From: Ascaris suum
Taxonomy: Eukaryota > Nematoda > Chromadorea > Rhabditida > Ascarididae
Assembly (NCBI GenBank): GCA_013433145.1
Contig: CM024172.1
Location: 12,114,053-12,178,052, forward strand
Length of the DNA: 64,000 bases
Reading direction: 5' to 3'
Both the position numbers and the translations under genes were made by a program. Under the pieces are notes generated by a model. The model was not told where the DNA came from, did no database searches, and worked only from the letters and a program-made list of their open reading frames with translations. Of the stretch, positions 1-12,126 are shown in pieces; position 1 is the first letter of the stretch; each line of letters opens with the position of its first letter.

Positions 1-536
1 CGTACAGTCCCTTAGACCAAAGGATCGTACGTATGACGATCCATTGCTCCAAAAAAAAAAAAAAAGATGAATAAAATGCACTCATGCATCGTTGTTTTTA
101 AAATAAGAATAACATACAAATGGAATAGGCGTTACTTTTATAGATTAGGCAGCATAGAGGTTTTGCAATGAAACGAAAATCGGTACGAAAAAAAAAAGAA
201 AGAAAGAATAGAACGTTGGATTAATTATTAAAGAGACCTAAAATGAAAAATATCTCATTTATTAGTGTTTTCATTGCTTGCTAATGAACCATTTTTTTTT
301 TTAATTGAAGACCGGAAAATTTTCAGTAACCAAAAAAAAACGCAATAATTGAAAACAAAAAAAGTGCTTGAAACGCTCAAAATGTTGCGAAAATAAACCT
401 AGAAAAGACTTTAAGTGACCTAAGCTATACAAAACGAAAACAAATAAAACTTAGAAATATTTATCAATATAATTTTTAGCATTTGAAATGTTATCTTTAA
501 TCTAATCCATTTCTTCATCTCTCTGACATTTCAAGG

Positions 537-537
<1 letters not shown>

Positions 538-609
<72 letters not shown>
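538..609. repeat. (TA)n microsatellite
   Basis: About 36 uninterrupted TA units. Confidence 0.98.
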
Positions 610-610
<1 letters not shown>

Positions 611-1557
611 TTTACCGCCATATTGCATCCAATTTTAATAAATAAGATCTTGAACTGTTAAAAATGGTTGCCACAAAAGCTGAACCCCCCCCCCCCCTCC
701 CATCGAAACCACAATGAAAAAACTCATGGAAAGTAAGCTTCCTGTTATGCACCCTCCGAAAATTGGAATGAATTTAGGGAATACGCTATTAATAGTAAAT
801 TATGCAGTGGTATAATCCAATATTATCGCGTTCGACAATTACTGCATTATAATGCCGCTAAGCATCGAAATACTGCGAAGATATATCGGAAGCGATTTCG
901 TGAAATAAAATCATGGATGATTTATTGAAGTTATACGTATGCAGACTGCGTTCCTTGCAATGTTCCACTTGGACTACTTCATTATTCGAGTCCATTCTTA
1001 GTTCTTTCAATAGCACCACATAAAAGTTTCCGAATAAATGCAACATCTGATCGGCGATAGCCCCTCTCTCATCGATTGCTTCTTGAGTAAAATCCTGATA
1101 TTGCATCCCAAACTTCTAAAGATTTCCTCAGTTAAGATGCCTTCCTCAAATAGGGCCAACTCTCTCCTTATATTCTCTCCGCTGTACTACGACAGCTCAC
1201 AGCGCGCACACCATTTCAACAGTGCAGTATTTCTATAAGTCCCAATTTTAGAGTAACCGAATAATTGTCGTCGCGATTTCATTTTTTGAATTCCGAGACT
1301 TTCGGCCGGTAAATCGATGAGGCAATTATTCAATTCCTGCATGGATGCGCACTATAAGAAATATCTTTTAGCTATCGGCGATGTGCAGCATCCAATATTT
1401 TGTCAAGCAGAGTTATTTTGTTCAATTTAATTACCGATAATTGTATTCATGAGGTTTTATCCGCCTTATTTCTAGCATTAATGGGCGGTTTTCGAGTGAT
1501 GAATCGCTAATTTCAATGACATTTTTTTTTGTTAGCCCGACTTTGCCTGATTTTATT

Positions 1558-1747
1558 GAGTGGAAAATACGAATATGTTAACGGCCCAATCTGCTGGAAA
1601 ATGTGACCAAAAAATATCTCATAGTTTGTCAAGTCCGTCGGATGTTATAACCGACGATGTCCTATTTTCATTTCCAACTTTTGCATATATTCACCAATCA
1701 TTGGATTCTTCTGTGTAGTGTCAAGTGAATATTCGTATATTCCACTC
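1558..1747. repeat. inverted repeat, MITE-like
   Basis: 19-bp arms at 1558-1576 (GAGTGGAAAATACGAATAT) and 1729-1747 are reverse complements at 18 of 19 positions. Close to the centre is a perfect 6-bp hairpin, CGTCGG (636-641 of this kilobase) with CCGACG (1651-1656). The element is about 190 bp, has no coding capacity and no clear target-site duplication, so it may be a miniature inverted-repeat element or a cruciform-forming site. Confidence 0.45.
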
Positions 1748-3692
1748 ATTCAACAGCATATTTGTTGCGAATCGCTGATGATCATGTTGCCCCAAGTCAT
1801 TCCCACCTTGATGCGTTAGCTATCAAGTTTTCATCTGATACAATTGCGACTTAAAAACTTTATATCAAATTTCAATGCTTCAAGAAGTTTGATTGCAAGT
1901 TGGTCGATTCTTTTATAACTATGATGGAGTTTTGCTGATATTTTAGTGCGCCTTATGTCTCGCAGTAATGGAAGCTGTTACTACAGAAATTCTCTCATAA
2001 AAATCCGAAAAAAAGTGTTACAAGCATTTTAAGCATATTACAAATACTTTGATTCTTGACGTAACTAAGAAGTGAGTTAACGGTGGATGGGATTCGATCG
2101 GTAAAAAGTTTCATTCTTTACTACTTTTGGTCTATCTTCCGAAATGTTGAGAGAGATATTGCATCGGAAAAGGCTTTTATAAAGAGTTTGGCAAGTAAAT
2201 ATGGAAAAGAAAAACAGAAAATAGTAATGCTGAAGAAGGCAACATATGCAAATGTACTATATATTTGAAAACAAGAAATACTCATTTATCAATCTATTTG
2301 ATCAGTGATTAAGTGAAGATAAAGGAGAGGAAAATTAGACGAAATAACGAATCAAAAGATTTGTCATTTTCGGTATTTGCAATTTTATTATTGCGCTTTC
2401 TCTCTTTAAACGTAACTTTTTTAGTCAATCGGAAATAGATAGAAGTGGGGAAAAAAAATGGAATTTCCCGGCAAAGATTTTCGGCAAAAAGCACTATCAA
2501 AAGAGCGCTAGTTCTTATCATATATCAGAAATGATAGTCGTTCATTGTTGCAGCGCAGAAATTACTGATGGTATAAAGTGCTATGGTCAAGCCGGTTATC
2601 TAACCGTTCGACTCAATACCTCGCTTTTAAATTTACACTGGAAAATATGATACCGTCTTAATTATGGATATGTCCTTCCCTGCATTCCAACAAGTTGAGA
2701 CTCAACATCGAAATGTTGAGGGTTTCTGGATATACGGATGGGTATGTCCTTCCTTTTCGAAACTTTCTCGTAATTCCTCAAATAGGACCATAGGTAAAGG
2801 AGAGGAAGAGAAGAAAATACAAGACTATTACATGATTGAAAATTTAGGTTAACGAGTGAAATTTCACCTTCCTCACCTCGTCCATTCCACATATGGAGAT
2901 GGGATCGATTTTCCGACATTTTTATGGGATATAGTACGATCGAGGCACTGCAAAATGAACCTAGATCCCATGGCTTTGCTTTAAAAAAGAAAACTTTTAT
3001 GGTTTACGCATGAGAGGCAATTCTGTACTCTCATACAATGAGAGGAAGTTTTTATGTTTTCTCTTTTTTTTTTCCAACCATGCAAAAATTTCAGCAAACC
3101 CTCATAGGAATTTATTCTTGGTCCATTGCTAGAGGAAATTGTGCGTACAATTATCACCGATTAATTTCTGTAATCAAAGAAGCTAACAAGCAGATAACGC
3201 ATAAATGCAAGTGAGCTGAAACGAAACGAATCACCTTAAGAAAGCGAACAGCAATGTGGAAAACTTCAAGACGAAAGCGAACAACGAAGTTTAATAGGCA
3301 TTTAAGTGTTTAATTTTCAACAGCAAAAGGAATGAAAAAGTTTTATGCGCTAAGTATCATGCATCATCAACTTCTTTGCTTAGTGAAGCTCTAGAAGATT
3401 TCTTGCGAGGATTAAATCAATTATGTTAGCCTCCTTATACACAACGCCATCTACATGAGGCCTTCTAAGAAAATCTGGAAAGCTGAAGGATATAAGCGAG
3501 CTAGGCATAGGTGCTCGCACAGCAAATCGCCGATAAACGAATGCCTAAAATGGAGGTGACAGGTATATCGATAACCTGGAACGCTTATGTTTGACCACAT
3601 AATCGAGTATTCAACAACTCACACCTTCTCTCAAAATCCATTGCTTCCTCTTTTCTCATATATTCCAACTCGCCTCGCATATATCACACGCT

Positions 3693-3977
3693 TGAACCAA
3701 TAACCTTCCGTTTACCGTTTCACTACACAAGTTTAAACCAAACTTCACAACACAAGTTTAAACCAATAACCTTCCGTTTACCGTGCCAAACTTCACAACA
3801 CAAGTTTAAACCAATAACCTTCCGTTTACCGTGCCAAACTTCACAACAAGTTTAAACCAATAACCTTCCGTTTACCGTGCCAAACTTCACTACACAAGTT
3901 TACCAAAACCTTTACCGTGCCAAACTTCACAACACAAGTTTAAACCAATAACCTTCCGTTTACCGTGCCAAACTTTA
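3693..3977. repeat. minisatellite, unit about 48 bp
   Basis: About five imperfect copies of a unit containing AACCAATAACCTTCCG, then TTTACCGTGCCAAACTTCAC and ACAACACAAGTTTA. One copy lacks two bases and one is shortened to about 40 bp. The 5' edge copy is diverged. No ORF runs through the array. Confidence 0.93.
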
Positions 3978-4577
3978 CCATTTCTGTTGTCCGCCACATA
4001 TCAAATTTCAATAAGCGACGTTTTCGCACCCACTCGACACTTCACATTCCCCTATAACACATATACCGCCTACATTCGAGAGTGATAATTTCTAAATACG
4101 AAAAAAAAAACTATGCTATCGAATCCGTCTGAGCAAACTTGCAAAAGCAATTTATCGCCACTTAAAATCTAATCCAGTAGACTCGTCAAACTTCCGATGG
4201 GCAATTTTTGAAAAATTCTGCTCATTTGATTTTTTTTTTCTACTGGGAAAAAATTAGTTTCGATAAGTTCACTGAATAAGCCGGGTAAATTTAACACATT
4301 TCCCAAGCATATAGGTAAAATTAATGTCATTCAAAAAAATTCACAATTGAATTTCACTGAATTTTGTTTTCTTTGAATTTTTCTTTCAACATAGCAAAGT
4401 GAGAAAAAAATTAATGCATATGAATATAAATATAAACGAATTTATTAGTGGTAGTAATAAAAGAAAATAAACGACATTCGGAGAGCACCCAACCGACCGA
4501 CCGACCGAGCGAATAGGCATCGACAAATACATCTGCATTCAATACACAACAGCACCAATACGTGAGTGGAGATCAAA

Positions 4578-5032
4578 ATGACTCAAGAGCAGATAGAAAA
4601 ATTCAAGAGGCGCCTTAACGACGTTGATAACGAGATGTGATTGCAGATTATAGGAAAAAAGAAACTAGAAATTGCATAAGAAGTTTTTAGAGCTATGCAA
4701 CAATTATTCTATGAGGCAAAAACTGAAATCTCATCGATTATTGGATCGCATAGACTGAAATATTCCCGAGAAAATATAAACCCTAGAGGAAATATTTAAG
4801 GACGTGATGGATATTTTTATAAGAAAGAAGTGAGATTAAGATTTACAGGAAATGATTTTAAACGATTATCAACTGAAGATATTTGAATGTGGCGGTTTAA
4901 ATGATATTTATTGATGCTGATAAACGTTACGAAAAACAATATATAGGAACAATTTTTATTTAATGCTTATATTTCAAGCATTAGCAACTCAATATGAAGT
5001 TTATAGAAAAGTATTGAATTCGAAAATGCGCT
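4578..5032 (+). pseudogene. possible decayed coding sequence, unidentified
   Basis: Starting at the ATG at 4578, one frame reads protein-like for about 300 bases but is broken by isolated TGA/TAA stops. The first part begins MTQEQIEKFKRRLNDVDNEM, and a later piece reads AMQQLFYEAKTEISSIIGS. After about 4890 the protein-like reading continues in other frames (MIFIDADKRYEKQYIG, then LIFQALATQYEVYRKV to a stop near 5028). This pattern of stops and frame shifts fits a decayed gene. I do not recognise the family. The first 35 residues loosely resemble an AroQ-type helix, but this is too weak to name. It could also be chance. Confidence 0.3.
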
Positions 5033-5057
5033 CATAACAGTGACGAAAATCCTTCGA

Positions 5058-6110
5058 TCAGATAGAAAGTATAATTTTTAATAATCGATGATTTTTTGCA
5101 ATAATGAAATATTCCCATCTCCAACAAATATTAGGACCCCCCCCCCCCCCATAAACGATATGACACTCTAGGATATAGGCAGGATCATACAATGGATAGA
5201 GGTCAATCAAATACCTTCTAGCCAATGAGTTGCGATCCGAATGATGCGAAAGAATGAATCTCACATTCTAGCCCTAAGATAATAGTCACTTGTAAAGGTG
5301 GTGTTGCGATCCCCTGATATTTTTCATTGAAATGTTCAACCTTTATAATTTCGACACTGCTCAATGCAGTAAGATTCTTTTGCAGAATATGAAAGTCATA
5401 GGCATGAGAGGTAGTGAGCATAGATCTCGGCACTTATTAGGACCTTTTTGAAGGTGTTTCTAAGGTAGACAAGAAAAAGAAGAGAATCAAAATGCTTATT
5501 GACGCATCATTAACAATTGATCACTAGACGATATTATTATTTCATTTAGAACAATCACCCATGCAAAAATTTTCTTATTCACCTCATCAAACAAATGATA
5601 ATGCTTCATTACACTATTCGGTTCCGAAAGCAGAATCGCATAACCGACCTCATCGAACGCTTTCATAAAATCGTTAGACACAACCTCCGATTTGGTTTTT
5701 CATATACAGCGCAAACATTTAGTCGCCCAAAGAATAAATAAGTCATGACATCCCAAATCGACCGGAAACGAAACCGAGGAATGACGCCTTGATGTTTCAT
5801 ATAATGATCAAGCATCGCATTTACGATAATTACCGGATGAGGTGCACCAAAACTGTACACGTCATGTGCAGTATGGGGTCATGGTAACGGAGGGAAAAGC
5901 GAATTCCGTCGAAAAGCGATTTGTTGAAACGAGGACATTAAAGCGAGCCGATGCAAGGCAGTGAATTACTCCTTGACACGACATCCTCGTCTTGAAGCAT
6001 TTCCCACTGAGAATCGTGAACCGCATATCAACAAAACATTCCATCGAAGCAAATGAGAAAGCGCCCGGAGCATAGAACAGGATAGCAATTGATCGCGAAC
6101 TATTTTGCAT
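5058..6110 (-). pseudogene. possible decayed coding sequence, unidentified
   Basis: A run of minus-strand open frames lies end to end (5862-6110, 5663-5860, 5496-5681, 5218-5433, 5058-5264). They would join into one longer reading only by allowing single-base frame shifts: one near 5870, one near 5690 where frame change links AVYEK to SEVVSNDFMKAFDEVGYAI, and a C14 run at 5137-5150 inside the last frame. Protein-like pieces include SIWDVMTYLFFGRLN and YHLFDEVNKKIFAW. No domain is recognised. The plus strand of 5876-6110 also reads protein-like with interspersed stops, so strand assignment is uncertain. Either an old gene remnant or chance. Confidence 0.22.
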
Positions 6111-6938
6111 ATTTCATAAATTCCCCGGTTTTAGCCCATCATAGTTCTACGTGGGAAGTGTTAACGTTCTTCTCGAAGAAAAATAAATGCTCTAAATTCA
6201 TCGTTCAATTTCGCAAATTCAATGATGAATTTAAAAATTCACCAATGAGCATAACGGAATATAACGCCTAGGAAATTGAAGCTTTGGTGGCAGCCGTTTA
6301 TTGTTATTTTCGCTCGGGGGGGGGGGGGGGGAAGGACTAAAGAACCCCAAGGTGAATACCATCACAAAGTACCCTCAAAGTGAACGCTGCCGGAGAACCT
6401 TTAGTGAAATTTTTCATAGTGAGAATGAAATCGTGAAAACATGGATGGAAAGTGGACAATTTTCCGGAAAAATAGCTACTTTTCCGGATTCAGCGCTTAA
6501 AATCGGAAACAAAACGGAGCTTAGTACGCTATTCGTTCAGCTATGAAATGGAATACCGCGAACAAAAAAAAAACCTGCTCATTGCTGTAGCACTTCCGCT
6601 CAACGCTCTTTTTGAACGAACATTACAATGCCTTAGTAAGGCGATAAGAGATGGCGAAAAATCAATTCTATCTCTTCTTAGACATTCGAATTTTTTTTTC
6701 CACCATAATTAGCGAAAAAAAAAAAAACGCCACACTTTACGCCTTCGAAACAATTAGCGCCGCCAACAAAAAAAAGAGAAAAACCATTAAAATATCCTTT
6801 CATGCCATAACAATAGGGTGAGTGATAACGAATTCCTCCTCTTCGTTTTGCACTTTCCTCTCATCTTTCTTTCTAACAGCTCCAAAAAGCATCGAAAATT
6901 AGTTAGTGCAAAATCCGAAGAATAATATAGACAACTAA

Positions 6939-7060
<122 letters not shown>

Positions 7061-8026
7061 CAAGCTGCTTCAAATATATGTAGTTAAGTGAGTTTCTTAT
7101 TTCTGGGAAAAAGTGCTCCACTACAGCAAAAAAAAAAAAAATGCATCGTTTAGGCGTTCTCAATTAGGTGTCATTTTCTTTGTAACATGCATTTCAATCG
7201 AATTGTTTAGAAATTTGAGTATGAGCAAGTGTTCGACGATTTCATTTTTGTGGAATAAAAGAAACGATATACTTACATATATCTATAGATCACCATGTTC
7301 CCTTCTATAGATTATTTCCGGGTTTTTGTTTCTTTCAATAAGCGATTCGTTTTGATTTCTAACGATAGTTGAGAGATGCCTTAAAAAAAAGAAATAAATA
7401 TGCAATAGAAAATTCCAAAAAAAAACGACTTTATTTTACGAAAGAACTTATTTCCAAAAAAAAAAAGTCTGATACTTTATTTTTTTGGCGCAAATGCACA
7501 TTGAGTGTCTTATACGTAAATAAGTTAAAATTAATGATTTTTTTTAATGCATGCAAATACGCCATGAATTATTTGATTCTGTGGAAGAATTTTATAATTA
7601 TTTCTTCTTGTATATGCGTGCGAATTTTTCAACGCTTTTTGTTCTGGTTCAATGTGTACCAATTATCTTTGTATACCAATTATCTTCGCTAGCGATTCGT
7701 TTCGTCAGCATCGAATTTGCCGTCGTCTTTAAACGTCGTTGAATGGTAAATCAAATAAAAACAGCGCTGCATCGTTTGTCTCATTCAGTTTCCTCGACGA
7801 CAAAAAGTCGATGTCCGACTTCTTCCCATGAAATTTGTCATTCCCGAATCATACGGCGCCATGTTTCCCGTATGATATGAGAGGTTTGCAGAAAGTACGC
7901 TGCATTCGATTTCATCCATTCCCACCTTTTTTTTGATTCCCACGTATAAAAAGATTCACTTGTTCATCTGTTTGTTTCGTAATCAAAGAAATACTCATGA
8001 TGCAACTTATCTGCCAATTTCTCGTG

Positions 8027-8385
8027 GTGCAGATTCGTCAATTCATGAAATCATGAACGCATTTCAAAAAAATCAGCTCTTCATTAAGAACAAAATGTTA
8101 TATATACGCAAGAATAACACATAAGGTAATACATAAGGCAACCTTGGAAATGCAGTCAATTGCGCATCATATAAGAGATGATCGCATAGAAAAGTTTGAG
8201 AGAGAGCATTCAGAGGTGGAATAAAATGCATTGAAACTCGTTTTTTTCGAATTATGTTTCCTACTGCATATTTCCACATTTATTGCGATATTTTTCTTAC
8301 CGAGTGACCAGTACCGCGTCGCTTGCTATGGACGCGCGTGGTCTCTCTTCGTCGCTCTCGTACCCCTGCACTTGTGGCGAAGTAT
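8027..8385. repeat. dispersed repeat, copy A
   Basis: Shares a colinear series of blocks with 14587-15118: GCAGATTCGTCAATTCAT, TATACGCAAGAAT, ACATAAGGTAAT-type, CATCATATAAGA, CATAGAAAA, TTTATTGCGA and a GC-rich block TACCGCGTCGCTT followed by GCGCG and TCTCTC. Copy A is the shorter version. It ends about 420 bp before the TATA promoter at 8804. No terminal repeats or coding frame are visible. Confidence 0.75.
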
Positions 8386-8803
8386 ACCCATAGGGCGTGC
8401 AGGATTTGATAGAACGACATTCTGTCGATCATACACGTTGGTGCTGTTTTTGCAGCGGCTCACCCTCATTCAAACAACACTGTCGTATATGTAGATAAGT
8501 GATCAAAAGCAACTCGGGCATATAAAGGTTATATGTAAATTCAATCGTATATACTCCTCAAGTGATCTGAACGATAAGCGCACTCTTTCTGTTGCTGCAG
8601 TCAAGAGAATCTGCCCACTGAGTACTAAAGAATTGATCTACTATGGACTGATCGATAACGATCTCAATTACTATTGATATCATCATTTTACGCTTGTTTT
8701 TGATCATCATCATATTCTCTGTACATTTCTGCGTATCATTTGTTTATTTGCAAAGATCCAAATAACGTGGGGGGCAAACCGTATTATCGTCCTATGAGTG
8801 GTG

Positions 8804-8837
8804 TATAAAAGGCGAGCGCATAGCTCTAGAATTCATT
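8804..8837 (+). promoter_or_regulatory. core promoter: TATA box and initiator
   Basis: TATAAAAG at 8804-8811 is followed by TCATTG at 8832-8837, an arthropod-type initiator whose A (8834) falls 30 bases after the start of the TATA box. Base composition jumps from AT-rich to GC-rich just downstream. A TATA-driven defined start fits a transcript that is not trans-spliced. Confidence 0.6.
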
Positions 8838-9199
8838 GTTTCGCCGGGCTAGTCGGCTGGTCGTGTGGCTATGGGGTGCGGAAGATGAGTGAGTAGCGGG
8901 GTATCGGCGACGTGCCCGGTGGTGGCAAGGACGGGTGGAGAGTGCGGGTAGGCTGGTTGCGCTCGACTGTGTTCGCTGCTCTATCCTCGTGTGAGACCAG
9001 GACCACTGCAGAGCTCCCTGCATCGTCGACTTCTGTTGTCGACCTCAGCTAAGTCTTTTTTCCGTGAGCTCTTTTTTCCCTCGATGGTCGTGTTCTCAAA
9101 GCCCATGCACAACATCGGGGAGATTGCAAAGATCAGCGTAAGGCTTGTAGTGGATCATTCACTTCAAAAATCTGCATAAGATTGTTGTGGACGGAAAAT
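8834..9199 (+). ncRNA. GC-rich first exon of a possible non-coding host transcript
   Basis: From the predicted start (8834) to a good splice donor (ATTG, then GTGAGT at 9200), the sequence is clearly richer in G and C than its surroundings. The first two ATGs open frames of only 3-5 codons. The third, at 9084, opens a 31-codon frame ending at 9179 that begins MVVFSKPMHNIGEIAKISVR. No recognised protein domain is present, so a non-coding or short-ORF transcript is the simplest reading. The intron that follows contains the two hairpins at 9336-9448 and 10163-10253. A matching acceptor is at 11081-11082. What it does is inference; expression is not shown by the sequence. Confidence 0.4.
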
Positions 9200-9335
9200 T
9201 GGTGAGTTTTACCTCAATGAATGGGATCTTTTTCTCATGTGCTGAATATTTCTGAAATGTTTGTTGTTTGAGACATTTTGAGTGAAGGGTCAAATCCAAG
9301 GCGGCTGCATAAGTCATAAGTTTGCCGTGAGAGTG

Positions 9336-9448
9336 TCCATAAAAAGTAGGTCTGATCCGTGCTAGCTTGTTTCATGTTTTCTTCTCAAAATTGCTGCTCA
9401 GCGGCGGGAGCGGCCACTAGCATGGATGAGATCACTTTTTATTCTGGA
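9336..9448 (+). ncRNA. long hairpin A, primary-microRNA-like
   Basis: The lower stem pairs 9339-9365 with 9417-9442: 11 bp (GTGCTAG with CTAGCAT at its tip), one G-G mismatch, 5 bp, one bulged A (9348), then 9 bp including AAAAA with TTTTT. A separate 7-bp terminal stem, GCTGCTC (9393-9399) with GAGCGGC (9408-9414), closes an 8-base loop AGCGGCGG. The asymmetric 27-base segment 9366-9392 lies between. The 3' arm has TGAGATCA at 9427-9434, the seed shared by the bantam/miR-58/80/81/82 family, but it lies low in the stem, further from the loop than usual. It shares loop and 3'-arm sequence with hairpin B. Mature product is inference. Confidence 0.45.
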
Positions 9449-10162
9449 ATTTATTTACCTAATTCCAGCCGAGATATGAATGCATTTTAGGATAAATCAT
9501 CAAAAGTAATTTCGGCACATAAAGGCTATAAAACGTCGTTTAGACATCGCTTACAGTACTGAAAATCTATGTAGTAATTGAAGTTTAACGACGGTAATTG
9601 ATATTGTTGAGAACAGTTTGAAATGATAAACAGAACAAGGCAATTGATAGTATTCAATTTTAGTCTATTGATAAGAAATGCGCATGAGATAAAGATATCT
9701 ATCCATAAATTGCGGGGGTTTGAGATGATGTTTTTGATAGCAATGAGAACACGACCATTTGTTTTTGTTATTGGCAACTACTGAAAAGAGGTTGTTTCTC
9801 ATTACTTATTCAAACAACTTCTGCCATGTTGCTAGAAAAGTTTGAAGGTGTAGTTGACGAGTTGAGCCTGAAGGAGGCTTGAAAAGAAATTTTCGTGGAG
9901 TAGGATGTGGCGACATCCTCAAGTCTAAACTGGACACTGGGATGGTTATCAGTTCGAGTGAAATCAATGAAGGGATTAGCATTGCAGGTGGGGAGGCGGG
10001 AGGACGAAATAGGGATCAGTTGCGCTGACTTGCATTTTATTAAGGAAAGCTAGACGGAACGATGCGATCCACATTTTATCAAAGTGCTAAAAATCCACAG
10101 ATTTTAATCGAGGCAAGGAAAAAAATATAGCCTCATACACATTTGGGATCATTTCTGAAGTA

Positions 10163-10253
10163 TGTATGGAGCTGTTCCTCACTCATGAGCAGCAATGTGT
10201 TGTTCTGCGGCGGGAACAGCACATCTGGCATGAGTGGGGTCAGTTTCGCGTAC
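10163..10253 (+). ncRNA. long hairpin B, primary-microRNA-like
   Basis: An upper stem pairs GTTGTTC (10199-10205) with GAACAGC (10214-10220) and extends four more pairs, closing the loop TGCGGCGG. After a small internal loop, CCTCACTCATG (10177-10187) pairs with CATGAGTGGGG (10229-10239). A basal stem then pairs 10167-10174 with 10241-10248 with several G-U pairs. About 30 of roughly 40 positions pair, in a size and shape normal for a microRNA precursor. The loop and the 3' arm (CATGAGTGGGGTCAGTTT against CATGGATGAGATCACTTT in hairpin A) show the two are related. Confidence 0.5.
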
Positions 10254-11082
10254 CACTGTCCGGTAATTGTTGACATTTCCGTCTAGCAAAGGGAAGTGTT
10301 CTGGAAGAGTTCTGTCATTGTCTATGATAATTGGGGGATTTGGCAGATGGGACTAACGATTAATGTGTTGTAAAGTGAAGTATGAAATTTTTGAGCGATT
10401 TATATGTCATTGCTCATATTATTGGCTCGGCAATGCATAATTGTGTTTTATAAACTTCTAGCAGCAACAATAGACACTATGTTTATTTAGGGTTGGCGAA
10501 GAAGACGTGAGGTGCAGAAAGCAGTGATGACTTCTCGCAGGACTCTCAAGGAGCCGATGATAGGCCGATACTCGGAAACGACATGTCAGTAGGACAGTGG
10601 ATGGAATGGCTTGACGCCAACGTTCGGAATCGACTTCTTGCGATTTAGGCCTTCTGATCGTTTCGCATCTGGGCAATGTTGGAATGATTGCTCCTCATAA
10701 ATCGCATAAGAGGAAGAAACGGGATGTGCCTCAACGTAAGCGAACAGCTTTAACAGTTTTTTTAAAACTTTTTTTGCCCATCTTAGTTTATGCCATTGGA
10801 TCATGATCAAGTTTTTTTAAATCGTTTTGTTCATCAGTGCGATTACAGGAATGAGTGGCTAAAAATCTGGGAGTGTTGTGCATTTCTAGCGAATTCAAAA
10901 TTGCTGCTGTTCATATCAGAAGCCTTGTTGAAGTTCGAGAATTCCTAATCGGGTGGAGAATGGTGGAGAATTAAACTATCTCCGCCACTGTAAACATTTG
11001 TGTTAATTTTTGTATGCACGTGTCGAGCAATTCGTTTTACGTACTGTTCGATGATATATTTGAAGATCTTTTTTTTTTGCAG

Positions 11083-11142
11083 ATATCCAATGTGGGATCT
11101 ACCTCACCTTTTAATGGAACGAAGAATGAGGGCGCAATGTGA
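11083..11142 (+). other. candidate 3' exon of the 8.8-kb transcript
   Basis: A strong acceptor (T-tract then GCAG at 11079-11082) is followed by an open 19-codon stretch in phase 0 (ISNVGSTSPFNGTKNEGAM) and a TGA at 11140-11142. In the frame that reads through to the donor at 9200, the exon ending KIVVDGKL would join it in phase, but that frame has a TAG 17 codons earlier and no ATG. So it may be the 3' exon of a non-coding RNA, or the end of a small coding gene whose start I cannot find. Confidence 0.25.
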
Positions 11143-12126
11143 CGACTAGAGAAGAACTTCACATAAGACCGCATTACGCAGCACTTCGGCATTCCCACGG
11201 AGAACTTCAAGAGACTTCGTTTATGATCTTTTTCTTTGAGAATTATTCATTAGAAGTTCGAAGTGACGTTTTATATTTATTACATCCTGTATTATATATT
11301 CTGAAACGAGGTGATGAGATTGTTGGAGTTTCGTCGAATTTTAGAAAGCAACTTTAAACTGCCTACAGAGATGCCCTTAATAGTTGAGAGTTTCAAAGGT
11401 TTTGGGGGGGAAATATATGGGAAATTTTCGTCATATTTTATTCATTTTTCTTTGAGAGACACATCTTCAATTGCTTTCATATTTCATCGTTTTTGAATGT
11501 TTAATGAATTTTCGTTGTCGAAAATTGTGGAATTGTCGGAAAAAAAAAATTCCCTCCATCGTCCTCCAACAATTATCTGAGATCACCGTTTAGGTATTGC
11601 GAATTTCTAATATATCGTCGATGTTAAATAACTAAAGTTATGTATAGCGAAGGCGATAGACTTATAAATTTGCTATTGCAAATATGCCGATTTTATAAAC
11701 CGTTTGTGCTATAAGTATACCGCCGCTACTTATAGCACCGACGTTATTAATCGTATAGTCATTTGCTGTTTGCGTTGTAGTTGGCAATTGTTTCAATTGT
11801 TACCCTTTCGTCCGCACATCAATTGGCATTTATTTTAGTCGAATCGAATACGAGTTTTCAATTTTCTTAGGAATCTTTATTTAACCAGCAAATGAGGCCT
11901 TTCATTGGGCACATTTCTTTAATTCTCTCTCTATTCCATTTGATGCTCAACTGCCTACTATAGTCGTTTTGTTTGTCAATATGTTTGGTGCGGACTTTTG
12001 GGTACTCAATCCACAGTGTTACGATTCGAGCATTGTTACGAAAATGACTTGTAGTTGTCAGCGACACCTTGAAAATGGCACGATAATAAGTTGGCATCAT
12101 CCACTCATCGAGGTGGTTCACGTTTG

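Larger units (their letters stand above)
1..4577. other. intergenic, no confident gene
   Basis: I see no supportable gene here. The stretch holds a (TA)n tract near 0.55 kb, a C13 run at 685-697, an inverted repeat at 1558-1747, a tandem repeat at 3693-3977 and a short ACCG repeat near 4490-4507. An open frame on the minus strand at 858-1106, with another short open stretch upstream at about 1190-1340, reads somewhat like protein but has no recognisable motif or consistent splice sites. Confidence 0.6.

Noticed and set aside
8991..9179. 62-residue frame beginning MRPGPLQSSLHRR
   Set aside because: Arg/Ser/Leu-rich reading typical of GC-rich non-coding DNA, no motif, and earlier ATGs in the transcript are closed at once.
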